Below are positions 19,571 to 27,436 of a stretch of DNA of 64,000 nucleotides, one piece after another. The number at the start of each line of letters is the position of its first letter. Position 1 is the stretch's first letter. The notes under the pieces are model-generated. The model ran no database searches. It was not told the DNA's origin and worked only from the letters and a program-made list of their open reading frames with translations. This DNA is from DASUBV01 sp963822485 (GTDB lineage Bacteria > Actinomycetota > Actinomycetes > Streptosporangiales > Streptosporangiaceae). The stretch is taken from contig CAWGHW010000036.1 in assembly GCA_963822485.1 (NCBI GenBank), positions 1 to 64,000 of the forward strand, written 5' to 3'. The translations under genes were made by a program, and so were the position numbers.

Positions 19571-19598
19571 GAACGGCGTTCCATGTCGAACACTGTTC
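19571..19598. promoter_or_regulatory. Two GAAC-N3-GTTC operators in the exporter/TetR divergent promoter
   Basis: GAACGGCGTTC (19571-19581) and GAACACTGTTC (19588-19598) have centres 17 bp apart, on nearly the same helix face. Further half sites GTTC occur at 19613 and 19648. This position is typical of TetR operators. Confidence 0.6.
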
Positions 19599-19654
19599 TA
19601 GCATTGGTCCGCTGTTCTAGTCAACCGTCGTTCGATAGCGGTACGCTGTTCCAG

Positions 19655-20389
19655 GTGAGCGATGACCGCGCGCGGCCCGAGATCCCGCCCCCGCCCTGGC
19701 AGCGCCTGCCCGACCGGCCGGCCCGGCGGCGGCGCGACCCGATCAGCCGCGAGGCGATCGTGGCCGCGGCCATCGCGCTGCTGGACCGGGACGGCTACGA
19801 CGCGCTGAGCATGCGCGCGCTGGCCGACGAGCTGGGCACCGGCGCGGCCTCGCTGTACTGGCACGTGGGCAGCAAGGACGGCCTGCTCGACCTGGTCATG
19901 GACCAGCTGATCGGCGAGGTGACCGTGCCCGAGGCCGACCCGGCCCGGTGGCGGGAGCAGGTCAAGGAGGTGGCGCGGGCCCAGCGGGCCGTCAGCCTGC
20001 GCCATCCCTACCTGGTGCGGGTATCCATCGGCCGCATCCCGCTGGGCCCGAACGCGCTGCGGCTGAACGAGCACGTGCTGGCCATCATGCGCGCGGGCGG
20101 CCTGCCGCCCACGCTGGCCGTGCAGGGCTTCCTGCTGCTGATCGAGGTCATCAACGGGTTCACCCTGGACGAGACCGGGGTCGGCGGGGATGAGGAGCCC
20201 AGCGATCCCGCGGCCCAGGCCGAGGTGGCCGGCATGGTCACCGGCTACCTGAAGGAGCTGCCCGGCGAGCACTTCCCGAACCTGACCGAGCTGGCGGGCG
20301 AGTTCGCCATGGCCGACAACGACGAGCGGTTCGACTTGCTCATCGACATCTTCGTAGACGGCCTGGCCCGGCGCGCGACCGCCGGCTGA
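19655..20389 (+). CDS. TetR-family transcriptional regulator
   Basis: The helix-turn-helix is SREAIVAAAIALLDRDGYDA then LSMRALADELGTGAASLYWH, near residues 30-75. The C-terminal ligand domain is of the TetR_C type used by repressors of drug exporters (about 245 residues total). The start is GTG 19655 (VSDDRARPEIPPPPW); the open frame extends upstream through the operator region, which is unlikely to be coding. It is divergent from the DHA2 exporter at 17975-19516, which it probably represses along with itself. Confidence 0.85.
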   Translation: MSDDRARPEIPPPPWQRLPDRPARRRRDPISREAIVAAAIALLDRDGYDALSMRALADELGTGAASLYWHVGSKDGLLDLVMDQLIGEVTVPEADPARWREQVKEVARAQRAVSLRHPYLVRVSIGRIPLGPNALRLNEHVLAIMRAGGLPPTLAVQGFLLLIEVINGFTLDETGVGGDEEPSDPAAQAEVAGMVTGYLKELPGEHFPNLTELAGEFAMADNDERFDLLIDIFVDGLARRATAG

Positions 20390-20440
20390 GCCGGCTGCGG
20401 CGGGGTAAATCTGCGGTCGCCCGGCGCACAGCCGGGCGCC

Positions 20441-21250
20441 ATGACAGACAATGCACAGATGAGCCAAGCGCCCGAGGTACCCACGGTCCCGCTCCCTGGC
20501 GGCGGCCGGCTGCCCCTCATCGGCTTCGGCACCTGGAAGCTCAAGGGCTACCAGGCCGAGGCGGCCGTGGAGGCCGCCCTGGCGGCCGGCTACCGGCACC
20601 TCGATACCGCGGTCATGTACGGCAACGAGGCCGAGATCGGCAGCGCGCTGGGCAGCAGCGACCTGGCCCGCGAGGACATCTTCCTCACGACCAAGATCCG
20701 GCCCTCGGACGCCGGCAAGGAGCCCGCCGTGCTGCGCCGGTCGCTGCGCGCGCTGCGCGCCGACTACGTGGACCTGTGGCTGATCCACTGGCCGCCCAAC
20801 CGTCGCCAGCTCAGCCGGCAGCTGTGGAACGAGGTGCGGCGGCTCCGGGACGAGGGCCTGGTCCGGGACATCGGGGTCAGCAACTACGACCTGGACCAGA
20901 TCGACGACCTGATCGAGGCCACCGGCGAGGCGCCCGCGGTGAACCAGGTCTCGTGGAGCCCGGCGCGCTACGACGCCGGGCTGCTGGAGGGCCACCGGGA
21001 GCGCGGCGTGGTGCTGGAGGGCTACAGCCCGCTCAAGGGCACCCAGCTCGACCACCCCGTGCTGACCGATATCGGCCGCGCGCACGGGGTGAGCGCGGCC
21101 CAGGTGGTGCTGCGCTGGCACCTGGACCACGCCATCCCGGTCATCCCCAAGTCACAGCGACCGGAGCGGATCGCCGCCAACCTCGACCTGATGGGCTTCA
21201 TGCTGACCGAGGCCGAGGTGGCCGCCATCGACGGCCTGGCGGGCCGCTAG
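20441..21250 (+). CDS. Aldo/keto reductase (2,5-diketogluconate reductase-like)
   Basis: A 269-residue NADPH-dependent reductase of the (beta/alpha)8 aldo/keto fold. The catalytic tetrad is visible: Asp and Tyr in RHLDTAVMYGNE, Lys in FLTTKI, His in LWLIHWPP. The cofactor pocket has IPVIPKSQRPERIAANLDL. The short AKR5-like length argues against the AKR11 group. It follows the TetR gene by 51 bp on the same strand and may share its transcript. Its last 98 bases overlap the open 3' end of the convergent exporter. Confidence 0.88.
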   Translation: MTDNAQMSQAPEVPTVPLPGGGRLPLIGFGTWKLKGYQAEAAVEAALAAGYRHLDTAVMYGNEAEIGSALGSSDLAREDIFLTTKIRPSDAGKEPAVLRRSLRALRADYVDLWLIHWPPNRRQLSRQLWNEVRRLRDEGLVRDIGVSNYDLDQIDDLIEATGEAPAVNQVSWSPARYDAGLLEGHRERGVVLEGYSPLKGTQLDHPVLTDIGRAHGVSAAQVVLRWHLDHAIPVIPKSQRPERIAANLDLMGFMLTEAEVAAIDGLAGR

Positions 21251-22651
21251 CCGTGGTGGCAGCGCCACGCTGACGGCGGTGCCGGCCAGGGCCAGCCCGG
21301 CGGTGACCGCGATGGCGGCGGTGAACCCGTCACTGAATGCCGCCGCGGACAGGAAGCTGCCCGCCGCGGCGAACACCGCGGCCGGGATGGCCACGCCGAA
21401 CGCCCCGCCGAGCTGGCGCATGGTGCTGAACGCCCCGGACGCCTTGCCGATGTCGCCGGTGGCCACCGAGCCCACCACCGACTTGGTCAGGGCGGGCAGG
21501 GCCAGCGAGAAGCCCGCCCCGACCACGACCATCGGCACCACCAGCGCCCAGTAGGACACGGCGGGCCGGGCCAGGGCCGCGATCCAGGCCAGCCCGGCGG
21601 TCTGCAGGGCCAGGCCGGTGACGATCAGCGGCCGCGCGCCGATCCGGTCGGCCAGCGTCCCGGCCACCGGGCCGATCAGGAGCGGGGCCACCCCCCAGGG
21701 CAGCAGCCGCAGCCCGGCGTCCAGCGGGCCCTGGCCGAGAGTGACCTGCTGGAACTGGGCCATGAAGAAAATCGCCCCGGTCAGCGACGCGCTCTGCAGG
21801 AAGATCGCCGCGTTCCCGGCCGAGAACGCCCGCGACCCGAACAGCCGCAGCGGCAGCAGCGGCGCGGCGGCCCGCCGCTCGCGGGCCACGAACAGCGCGA
21901 TGAGCACCACCCCGGCGGCCAGCGGCCCGGCCACCTGCGGGCTGGCCCAGCCCACCGAGTTGCCCCGGACCAGCCCCCAGACCAGGCCCAGCGCGGCGGC
22001 GGTGCCCAGGGCCAGGCCGGGCAGGTCCAGCGCGGACCGCGGCCCGTAGCTCTCCTTGAGCTTGACCGCCGCGACCGGGATGGCCAGCAGGCCCACCGGG
22101 ACGTTCAGCCAGAAGATCCACGGCCAGGAGATGCCCTGGGTCACCGCGCCGCCCACCACCGGGCCCACGGTCGCGGCCAGCCCGGTCACGCCGCCGAAGA
22201 TGCCCATCGCCCAGCCGCGCCGCTGGGGCGGGAACGCCGCGTTCAGCAGGGCCAGGCCCAGCGGCATGATCATCGCCGCCCCGGCGCCCTGCACGGCGCG
22301 GGCCGCGATCAGCCAGCCGATGCCAGGCGCCAGCGCGCAGGCGGCCGAGGCCGCCGCGAACAGGCCCAGCCCGGCCGCGAACAGCCGCCGCCTGCCGAAC
22401 CGGTCCCCCAGCGCCGCCGCGGTCAGCAGCAGCACCGCGAAGCTCAGGGTGTAGGCGTTGATCGTCCATTCCAGCTGGGCCAGCGAGGCGCCCAGGTCGC
22501 GGCGGATCGTGCTCAGCGCGGTCGCCACGACCAGCAGGTCGAGCACGACCATGAACGACGCCGCCGACGCCAGGCCCAGCGCCCAGCCCTGCTCCGGGCG
22601 CAGCCGGCTGGTGGCGGCCCGGTTCGTCGTGGCCCGGTTCGTCGTGGCCAT
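21152..22651 (-). CDS. DHA2-family MFS exporter (second copy)
   Basis: The start is ATG 22651 with GGAGGA five bases upstream; the frame extends further but lacks another good site. Fourteen-helix exporter: VVLDLLVVATALSTIRRDLG in helix 1, GDRFGRRRLFAAG as motif A, WIFWLNVPVGLLAIP after motif C. Sequence similarity to a transporter ends near VSVALPPRL at about base 21255. The remaining 35 residues are read antisense to the aldo/keto reductase and are rich in Gly/His. Either the genes overlap convergently by 98 bp or the true stop has been lost by an indel near 21250. Confidence 0.85.
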   Translation of the reverse strand: MATTNRATTNRAATSRLRPEQGWALGLASAASFMVVLDLLVVATALSTIRRDLGASLAQLEWTINAYTLSFAVLLLTAAALGDRFGRRRLFAAGLGLFAAASAACALAPGIGWLIAARAVQGAGAAMIMPLGLALLNAAFPPQRRGWAMGIFGGVTGLAATVGPVVGGAVTQGISWPWIFWLNVPVGLLAIPVAAVKLKESYGPRSALDLPGLALGTAAALGLVWGLVRGNSVGWASPQVAGPLAAGVVLIALFVARERRAAAPLLPLRLFGSRAFSAGNAAIFLQSASLTGAIFFMAQFQQVTLGQGPLDAGLRLLPWGVAPLLIGPVAGTLADRIGARPLIVTGLALQTAGLAWIAALARPAVSYWALVVPMVVVGAGFSLALPALTKSVVGSVATGDIGKASGAFSTMRQLGGAFGVAIPAAVFAAAGSFLSAAAFSDGFTAAIAVTAGLALAGTAVSVALPPRLAARQAVDGGHLGLGQHEAHQVEVGGDPLRSL

Positions 22652-22734
22652 GAGTCCTCCGATTACTTTCCGGTATCGCGGGTGTCCTTTCTTAAGAGAC
22701 GAGCTGGACAACCGCGAAAGGACATCAGGCCGAG

Positions 22735-23489
22735 ATGACGCAGCCTGGCGGGCCGGTCTGGGTGGAGCCCTATCCGGACGCGCTGCTTGGCGGGACGCCG
22801 GACGAGACGATGGCGCTGGCCTTCGTGGCCGCCCTCCAGTGCCTGCCGCCCTGGCCGCGGGCCGTGCTGCTGCTGCGGGACGTGCTCGGCTTCCGGGCCG
22901 CCGAGGTGGCCAGCATGCTGGACAGCAGCGAGGCCGCGGTGAACAGCGCGCTCCAGCGGTCCAGGGCCACCATGGCCGCCCGGCTGCCGCGGCCCGGCCG
23001 GGACGGGGCCACTGCGCCCCGCCCGGCCCGCGAGCGCGAGCTGGCCGGGCGGTTCGCGGCCGCTTACGCGGCCGACGACATCGACGCGGTGGTGGCGCTG
23101 CTGACCGAGGACGCCTGGTACGCCATGCCGCCGGTGCCGCTGACGTACCAGGGCCGGGCGGCGATCGGCGGCTTCCTGCGCGACTGCGCCCGCTGGCGCG
23201 GCGATCGCCGGCAGCGGCTCATCCCGACCCGGGCCAACGGCCAGCCCGCCTTCGCCTGCTACTGCCAGGACGGCGCCATCCAAAACAGCGCTACCCAAAA
23301 CAGTGCCACCCAGAACAGCGCCACCCAGGACAGTGCCACCCAGACAGCGCCGCCCAGAACAGGGCAACGCCGGTGTTCCGCGCGCACGGGCTGATCGTGC
23401 TGACCCTGGAGGGCGAGCAGATCTGCGCCATCACCCGGTTCCTGGACAACGGCGTGCTGCGGCCGTTCGGGCTGCCGCGCACGCTGTAG
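22735..23489 (+). pseudogene. Truncated ECF sigma factor with SnoaL-like C-terminal domain (SigJ/TIGR02960 type)
   Basis: The chain begins at WVEPYPDALLGGTPDET, a motif that normally follows the region 2 domain, so the first 100 or so residues (sigma region 2) are absent. Region 4 is present: RAVLLLRDVLGFRAAEVASM and LDSSEAAVNSALQRSRATM. A SnoaL-like domain follows (ELAGRFAAAYAADDIDAVVA). At 23280-23345 five copies of a 15-bp unit encode QNSAT repeats, then the frame shifts and the C-terminus continues LIVLTLEGEQICAITRFLDN in another frame to TAG 23489. Without region 2 it could not bind the -10 element. It is a remnant, divergent from the exporter by 83 bp. Confidence 0.7.
23278..23350 (+). 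repeat. 15-bp tandem repeat (QNSAT codons) inside the sigma remnant
   Basis: The unit CCAAAACAGTGCCAC and variants occur five times in register, encoding (Q/D)NSAT. The last unit is one base short, which shifts the frame. Single-base and unit changes suggest slippage. Confidence 0.75.
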
Positions 23490-23532
23490 CCCGGGCGCGG
23501 CGGTCCGGGCGCCGCCGCCCGGGGCGCTGGCC

Positions 23533-24745
23533 CTACTTGGGCAGGCCGGCCCGCAGGTTCAGCACCCGGGTGAGCGCGGCCTGGTAGGCGGCGTGGTTCA
23601 GCTTCCCGCTGGCGTAGCCGGCCTGCAGGCCGTTGCGGCAGCTCACGCCCTCGGCCACGTTCTGGGCCGCGCACAGGATCAGGTCCATGCCGGCCCCGGC
23701 CGCGAGCTGGGACCGGTTGCTGATCGAGCCGTAGGCCCGCAGCGCCCCGGCCTCGATGGCGTCGGTGATCGTCACGCCCTTGAAGCCGAGCCGGGTGCGG
23801 AGCTGGCCCTGGATGATGTGCGAGGACAGGCCCGCCGGGCGGGACCGGTCCAGCGCCGGGTAGACCGCCCACGACACCATGACCAGCTTGACCCCGGCCG
23901 CGATGGCCGCCTTGTAGGGGAACTCGTCGGTGTTGTGCAGGCTGGCCAGCGAGACGTTGAGCGTGACCGGCACCGCGTCGGTGTCCTGGTTCTTGGCCGC
24001 CGCGCCCAGGCCGGGGAAGTGCTTGGCCGTGGCCGCCACCCGGCCCTTCTGCTGGGCCCGGATGAAGTTGGCGCCCAGCCGGGACACCACCCGCGGGTTC
24101 TTGCTGTACGAGCGCTGGAACTGGTCGTCGAAGTCGCCGGCCTGGCGGTACACGTCCAGCACCGGGGCCAGGTTGACGTTCATGCCCACGCCGAGCAGGT
24201 TGGCCGCGGCGCCCTGGCCCGCGGTCGTCGCGGCGGCGCCGGGGTTCCTGGCCTGGCCGATCTGCTTCTCCGACAGGAACGGGCGGCCGGGCAGCCGCTT
24301 GACCAGGCCGCCCTCCTGGTCGGTCATCAGCAGCAGCGGCGAGTGCACCGGGTTGGTGCTGGCGGTGTCGGCCGCCTCGAGCTGCCGGATGACCCCGGTG
24401 ATCTGCGGCTCGCTGGAGATGTTGGCGCCGAAGAAGATGACCCCGGCCGCCTCGCCGTGCCGGATCAGCCACAGCAGCCGTCCCGGCGGAGTCAGCCCGG
24501 CGTAGCTGTAGATGACCCGCTGGCCGGCCCGCTGGGCCGCGCGTCAGGCGGGCCTGCTGGGGCTGCCTGTGGCTGGCGGGCCGGGCTGCACCGCGGGGAC
24601 CGGCCGGGCGCGCGGCGTGCGTGCCCTTGAGCAGTGGCCGGGGCTGGGGCACGCCGACGGCGCTCGCGCTGGTCGCGCAGGCGATGACGGCGATCCCGGT
24701 CGCGCCAATGCCAGCGAATCGAAGCCACAGCGATGGAAGCCGCAA
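23533..24745 (-). pseudogene. Secreted GH3 beta-N-acetylhexosaminidase-like protein, one frameshift
   Basis: Glycoside hydrolase family 3, which removes N-acetylglucosamine from wall fragments or related sugars. It starts at TTG 24745 with a signal peptide (FAGIGATGIAVIACATSASA). A frame change near 24540 restores IYSYAGLTPPGRLLWLIRHG and GVIFFGANI. Then come LLLMTDQEGGLVKRLPG, ATAKHFPGLGAAAKNQDTDA (the KHFPG motif with the general acid region) and GVTITDAIEAGAL, which holds the Asp nucleophile. The usual DSH of NagZ is replaced by DTDA, as in exported actinobacterial homologues. The frameshift lies in the low-complexity Ala/Arg/Pro linker, a likely place for a base-call error. Confidence 0.75.
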
Positions 24746-25065
24746 GGGACGTACCTTTCGCGGGCCGGGGCAGGGCCGGGCCCGGTGATCGGGGGCGCGC
24801 CGCCGAGCGGCGCCTGGGCGGGGGAGCCTGCGGGGGCAGGCCGTCTCACGCCATGCTACGAAGAGATAACGCCCCGCAGGGGTAACTCGGGCCCGAAGCC
24901 GCGTGTGATTCAGGACAACCCCCGGTCAGAGGCCAACTCGGGCCCGTCGTTGACACTGGCGGAGGAGATCACGGAGGATTCCGGTAGGCCTGGGCTGAGG
25001 TACAGGTGAAATACCGAGTTTTCCAGTCGGTTTTATACGCTTAAGACCCGAGCAGAGGGCGTGCC
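24746..25065. other. Divergent intergenic region without a recognised gene
   Basis: 320 bp between the divergent GH3 and SBP56 genes. AACTCGGGCCCG occurs twice (about 24886 and 24942). A TTGACA is at about 24951, and ACCGA...TCGGT forms a weak palindrome near 25015. No convincing -10 element or RNA was seen. Confidence 0.4.
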
Positions 25066-26493
25066 ATGACACAAGAGCACGAGCACCAGCACGAGGGACA
25101 CCACGACCCGACCTTCTACCGGTCGCCGCGCGACGCGGCCGCGGCCCCGCCCGAGCGGCTGGCCTACGTGGCCACGTTCGCCCGCCCGGCCGACAAGCCG
25201 GACGCGATCGCCGTCGTGGACGTGGACCCGGCCTCGCCCAGCTACAGCTCGGTGGTCGGCTTCACCGAGCTGCCCAACCTGGGCGACGAGCTGCACCACT
25301 TCGGCTGGAACGCCTGCTCGAGCGCGCTGTGCCCCGGCGGCGGCCACGACCACGGCGACCGCCGGTACCTGATCGTGCCGGGCCTGCGCTCGTCGCGCCT
25401 GTACGTGCTGGACACCCAGCCCGATCCGGCCCAGCCGCAGATCACCAAGGTGCTCGGCCCCGAGGAACTCAGCAAGCGGGCCAACTACTCCCGGCCGCAC
25501 ACCGTGCACTGCGGCCCGGGCGGGCTGTTCGTGTCCTGCCTGGGCGGCGGCTCCGAGGAGGGCCCCGGCGGGGTCGCGCTGCTGGACAACAACACGTTCG
25601 AGGTCACCGGGCAGTGGGAGGCCGACCGCGGCGACCAGTACCTGGCCTACGACGTGTGGTGGCACATCAACGACGACGTGGCCATCACTTCCGAGTGGGG
25701 CACCCCGTCGATGATCGAGAACGGGATCGTGCCGGACCTGCTGCTGGGCCGCAAGTACGGTCACCGGCTGCACTTCTGGGACATGAAGACCCGGAAGAAC
25801 ATCCAGACGGTGGACCTGGGCGACGAGCACCAGATGGCGCTGGAGCTGCGCCCGGCCCACGACCCGACCAAGTTGTACGGCTTCGTCGGCGTGGTGGTCA
25901 GCGTCGAGGACCTGTCGGCCTCGATCTGGCTGTGGCACCAGGGCGACGACGGGAAGTGGGCGGCCCAGAAGGTCATCTCCATCCCGGCCGAGCCGGCCGA
26001 CGCCGCCGACCTGCCGCCCGCGCTCCAGCCATTCGGGGCGGTCCCGCCGCTGATCACCGACCTGGCCCTGGCGGTCGACGACCAGAAGCTGTACGTCTCC
26101 TGCTGGGGCACCGGCGAGCTGAAGCAGTACGACGTGAGCGACCCGTTCCACCCGGTGGAGACCGGCTCGGTCCGCGTGGGCGGCATCGTCGGCCGGCGGC
26201 CGCACCCGGCCCGGCCGGACCAGCCGCTCAGCGGCGGCCCGCAGATGGTCGAGGTCAGCCGGGACAGCAAGCGGGTGTACTTCACCAACTCGCTGTACGG
26301 GTCCTGGGATGACCAGTTCTACCCCGACGGCGTGGGGGCCTGGATGGCCAAGCTGGACGTCGGCGCCGACGGCGGCATGTCGGTCGACGAGCGGTTCTTC
26401 CTGGAGGGCGAGGCCTTCCGCGGCCGCCGCGCGCACCAGGTCCGGCTGCAGGGCGGCGACGCCTCCAGCGACTCCTACTGCTTCCCGCCGTGA
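25066..26493 (+). CDS. Methanethiol oxidase / selenium-binding protein 56 family
   Basis: A 475-residue beta-propeller. SBP56 proteins of bacteria oxidise methanethiol to formaldehyde, H2S and H2O2 with copper. Family signatures are LHHFGWNACSSALCPGGGHD, YSRPHTVHCGPGGLFVSCLG, SEWGTPSMIENGI and YGHRLHFWDM, with LYVSCWGTGELKQYDVSDPF towards the end. The N-terminal His-rich stretch (EHEHQHEGHHD) may bind metal. The start is ATG 25066. The gene overlaps the last 19 bases of the convergent methyltransferase gene. A formaldehyde-producing enzyme fits with mycothiol-dependent formaldehyde oxidation elsewhere in the window, though the two are 9 kb apart. Confidence 0.9.
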   Translation: MTQEHEHQHEGHHDPTFYRSPRDAAAAPPERLAYVATFARPADKPDAIAVVDVDPASPSYSSVVGFTELPNLGDELHHFGWNACSSALCPGGGHDHGDRRYLIVPGLRSSRLYVLDTQPDPAQPQITKVLGPEELSKRANYSRPHTVHCGPGGLFVSCLGGGSEEGPGGVALLDNNTFEVTGQWEADRGDQYLAYDVWWHINDDVAITSEWGTPSMIENGIVPDLLLGRKYGHRLHFWDMKTRKNIQTVDLGDEHQMALELRPAHDPTKLYGFVGVVVSVEDLSASIWLWHQGDDGKWAAQKVISIPAEPADAADLPPALQPFGAVPPLITDLALAVDDQKLYVSCWGTGELKQYDVSDPFHPVETGSVRVGGIVGRRPHPARPDQPLSGGPQMVEVSRDSKRVYFTNSLYGSWDDQFYPDGVGAWMAKLDVGADGGMSVDERFFLEGEAFRGRRAHQVRLQGGDASSDSYCFPP

Positions 26494-27320
26494 CCGGGCT
26501 TGCGGACCAGGTAGATGAGCTCGCCGGGGATCTCCAGGCGCTCGGCCTGCCAGGCCCGCTGGGCTAGCTGGGCCTCGAACGCGGCCGAGTAGGTCTGGAA
26601 CATGCCCTTGGGCCGGTGCCCCAGCGACTTGGTCGGGAACGTGACCACGACGGCCGGCGAGTTCACCGCCTCGATGAGGTCCCAGCCCGCGCCGGGCTGC
26701 TGCCGCTCCAGGCACGGCACGGTCTTCATCAGCAGGGTCAGGTCGGCGGGGTCGGTGACCCGCTGGTCGATCAGGTCGGCCACCTCCACCTGGTGGGCCG
26801 TGCCCAGCGCGGTCAGCGCCTGCCCGATGAAGCCCGCCAGCCGGGTGTCGATGTCGGAGGCCAGGTAGGTGACCGGCCCGGCCAGCCCCATCCAGGGCCG
26901 GGCCAGCGGGTTGAACCCGCAGGCCAGGTCGCGGATGGTGGCCGGGGCGTCGATCCGGCTGAAGATCTGCTGGTAGAACGCGGCCAGGTGGGGCAGCCGC
27001 TCCCTGGTCGAGGCGTGCACGGCCAGGGCCGAGCTGAGCGCGTCCCGGACGGCCTGCTCATCGCCGCTGGCCCGGGCGGCGCGCAGCTCGCTCAGCATCC
27101 GCTCGTAGTGCGGCGGGGTGCCGGGCAGGTAGGCGCCGTAGATCTCGTGCAGGCCGCGCTTGGTGCGCTTGATGGCCTCGGGGACGTTGCCCTGGGCCGA
27201 CAGCAGCGCCCTGGCCGCGAGCCGGCGCACGGTGACCGGTGCGACGGCGGCGTAACGCCGGCTCCTGGCCAGCGCGGCCTCCACCGAGCGCAGGTCCTCC
27301 TCGGTCCCGGCGTAGGTCAC
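26475..27320 (-). CDS. 16S rRNA (guanine(1405)-N7)-methyltransferase, aminoglycoside resistance
   Basis: A 281-residue member of the FmrO/KgmB/ArmA (Arm) family. It methylates N7 of G1405 in the decoding site and blocks 4,6-disubstituted deoxystreptamine aminoglycosides such as gentamicin and kanamycin. The N-terminal helical domain has RSRRYAAVAPVTVRRLAARA and AIKRTKRGLHEIYGAYLP. The SAM site has TIRDLACGFNPLARPWMGL and YLASDID. The catalytic part has LLMKTVPCLERQQPGAGWDL and VVVTFPTKSLGHRPKGMFQT, all Arm hallmarks. Members closest to this architecture come from aminoglycoside-producing actinomycetes, where they give self-resistance. No biosynthetic genes are in the window. Confidence 0.93.
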   Translation of the reverse strand: MTYAGTEEDLRSVEAALARSRRYAAVAPVTVRRLAARALLSAQGNVPEAIKRTKRGLHEIYGAYLPGTPPHYERMLSELRAARASGDEQAVRDALSSALAVHASTRERLPHLAAFYQQIFSRIDAPATIRDLACGFNPLARPWMGLAGPVTYLASDIDTRLAGFIGQALTALGTAHQVEVADLIDQRVTDPADLTLLMKTVPCLERQQPGAGWDLIEAVNSPAVVVTFPTKSLGHRPKGMFQTYSAAFEAQLAQRAWQAERLEIPGELIYLVRKPGHGGKQ

Positions 27321-27436
27321 TGGGCACCTTCCCTGGGCCGTGTCCCTGGCCGCGCGGTCGCGTGACCGCCAGCCAGGAGAAAGGCTAGCCGCTCACCGGC
27401 ATCCGCCGCCGGCCGCACCGGCCACGGCATTACGGT

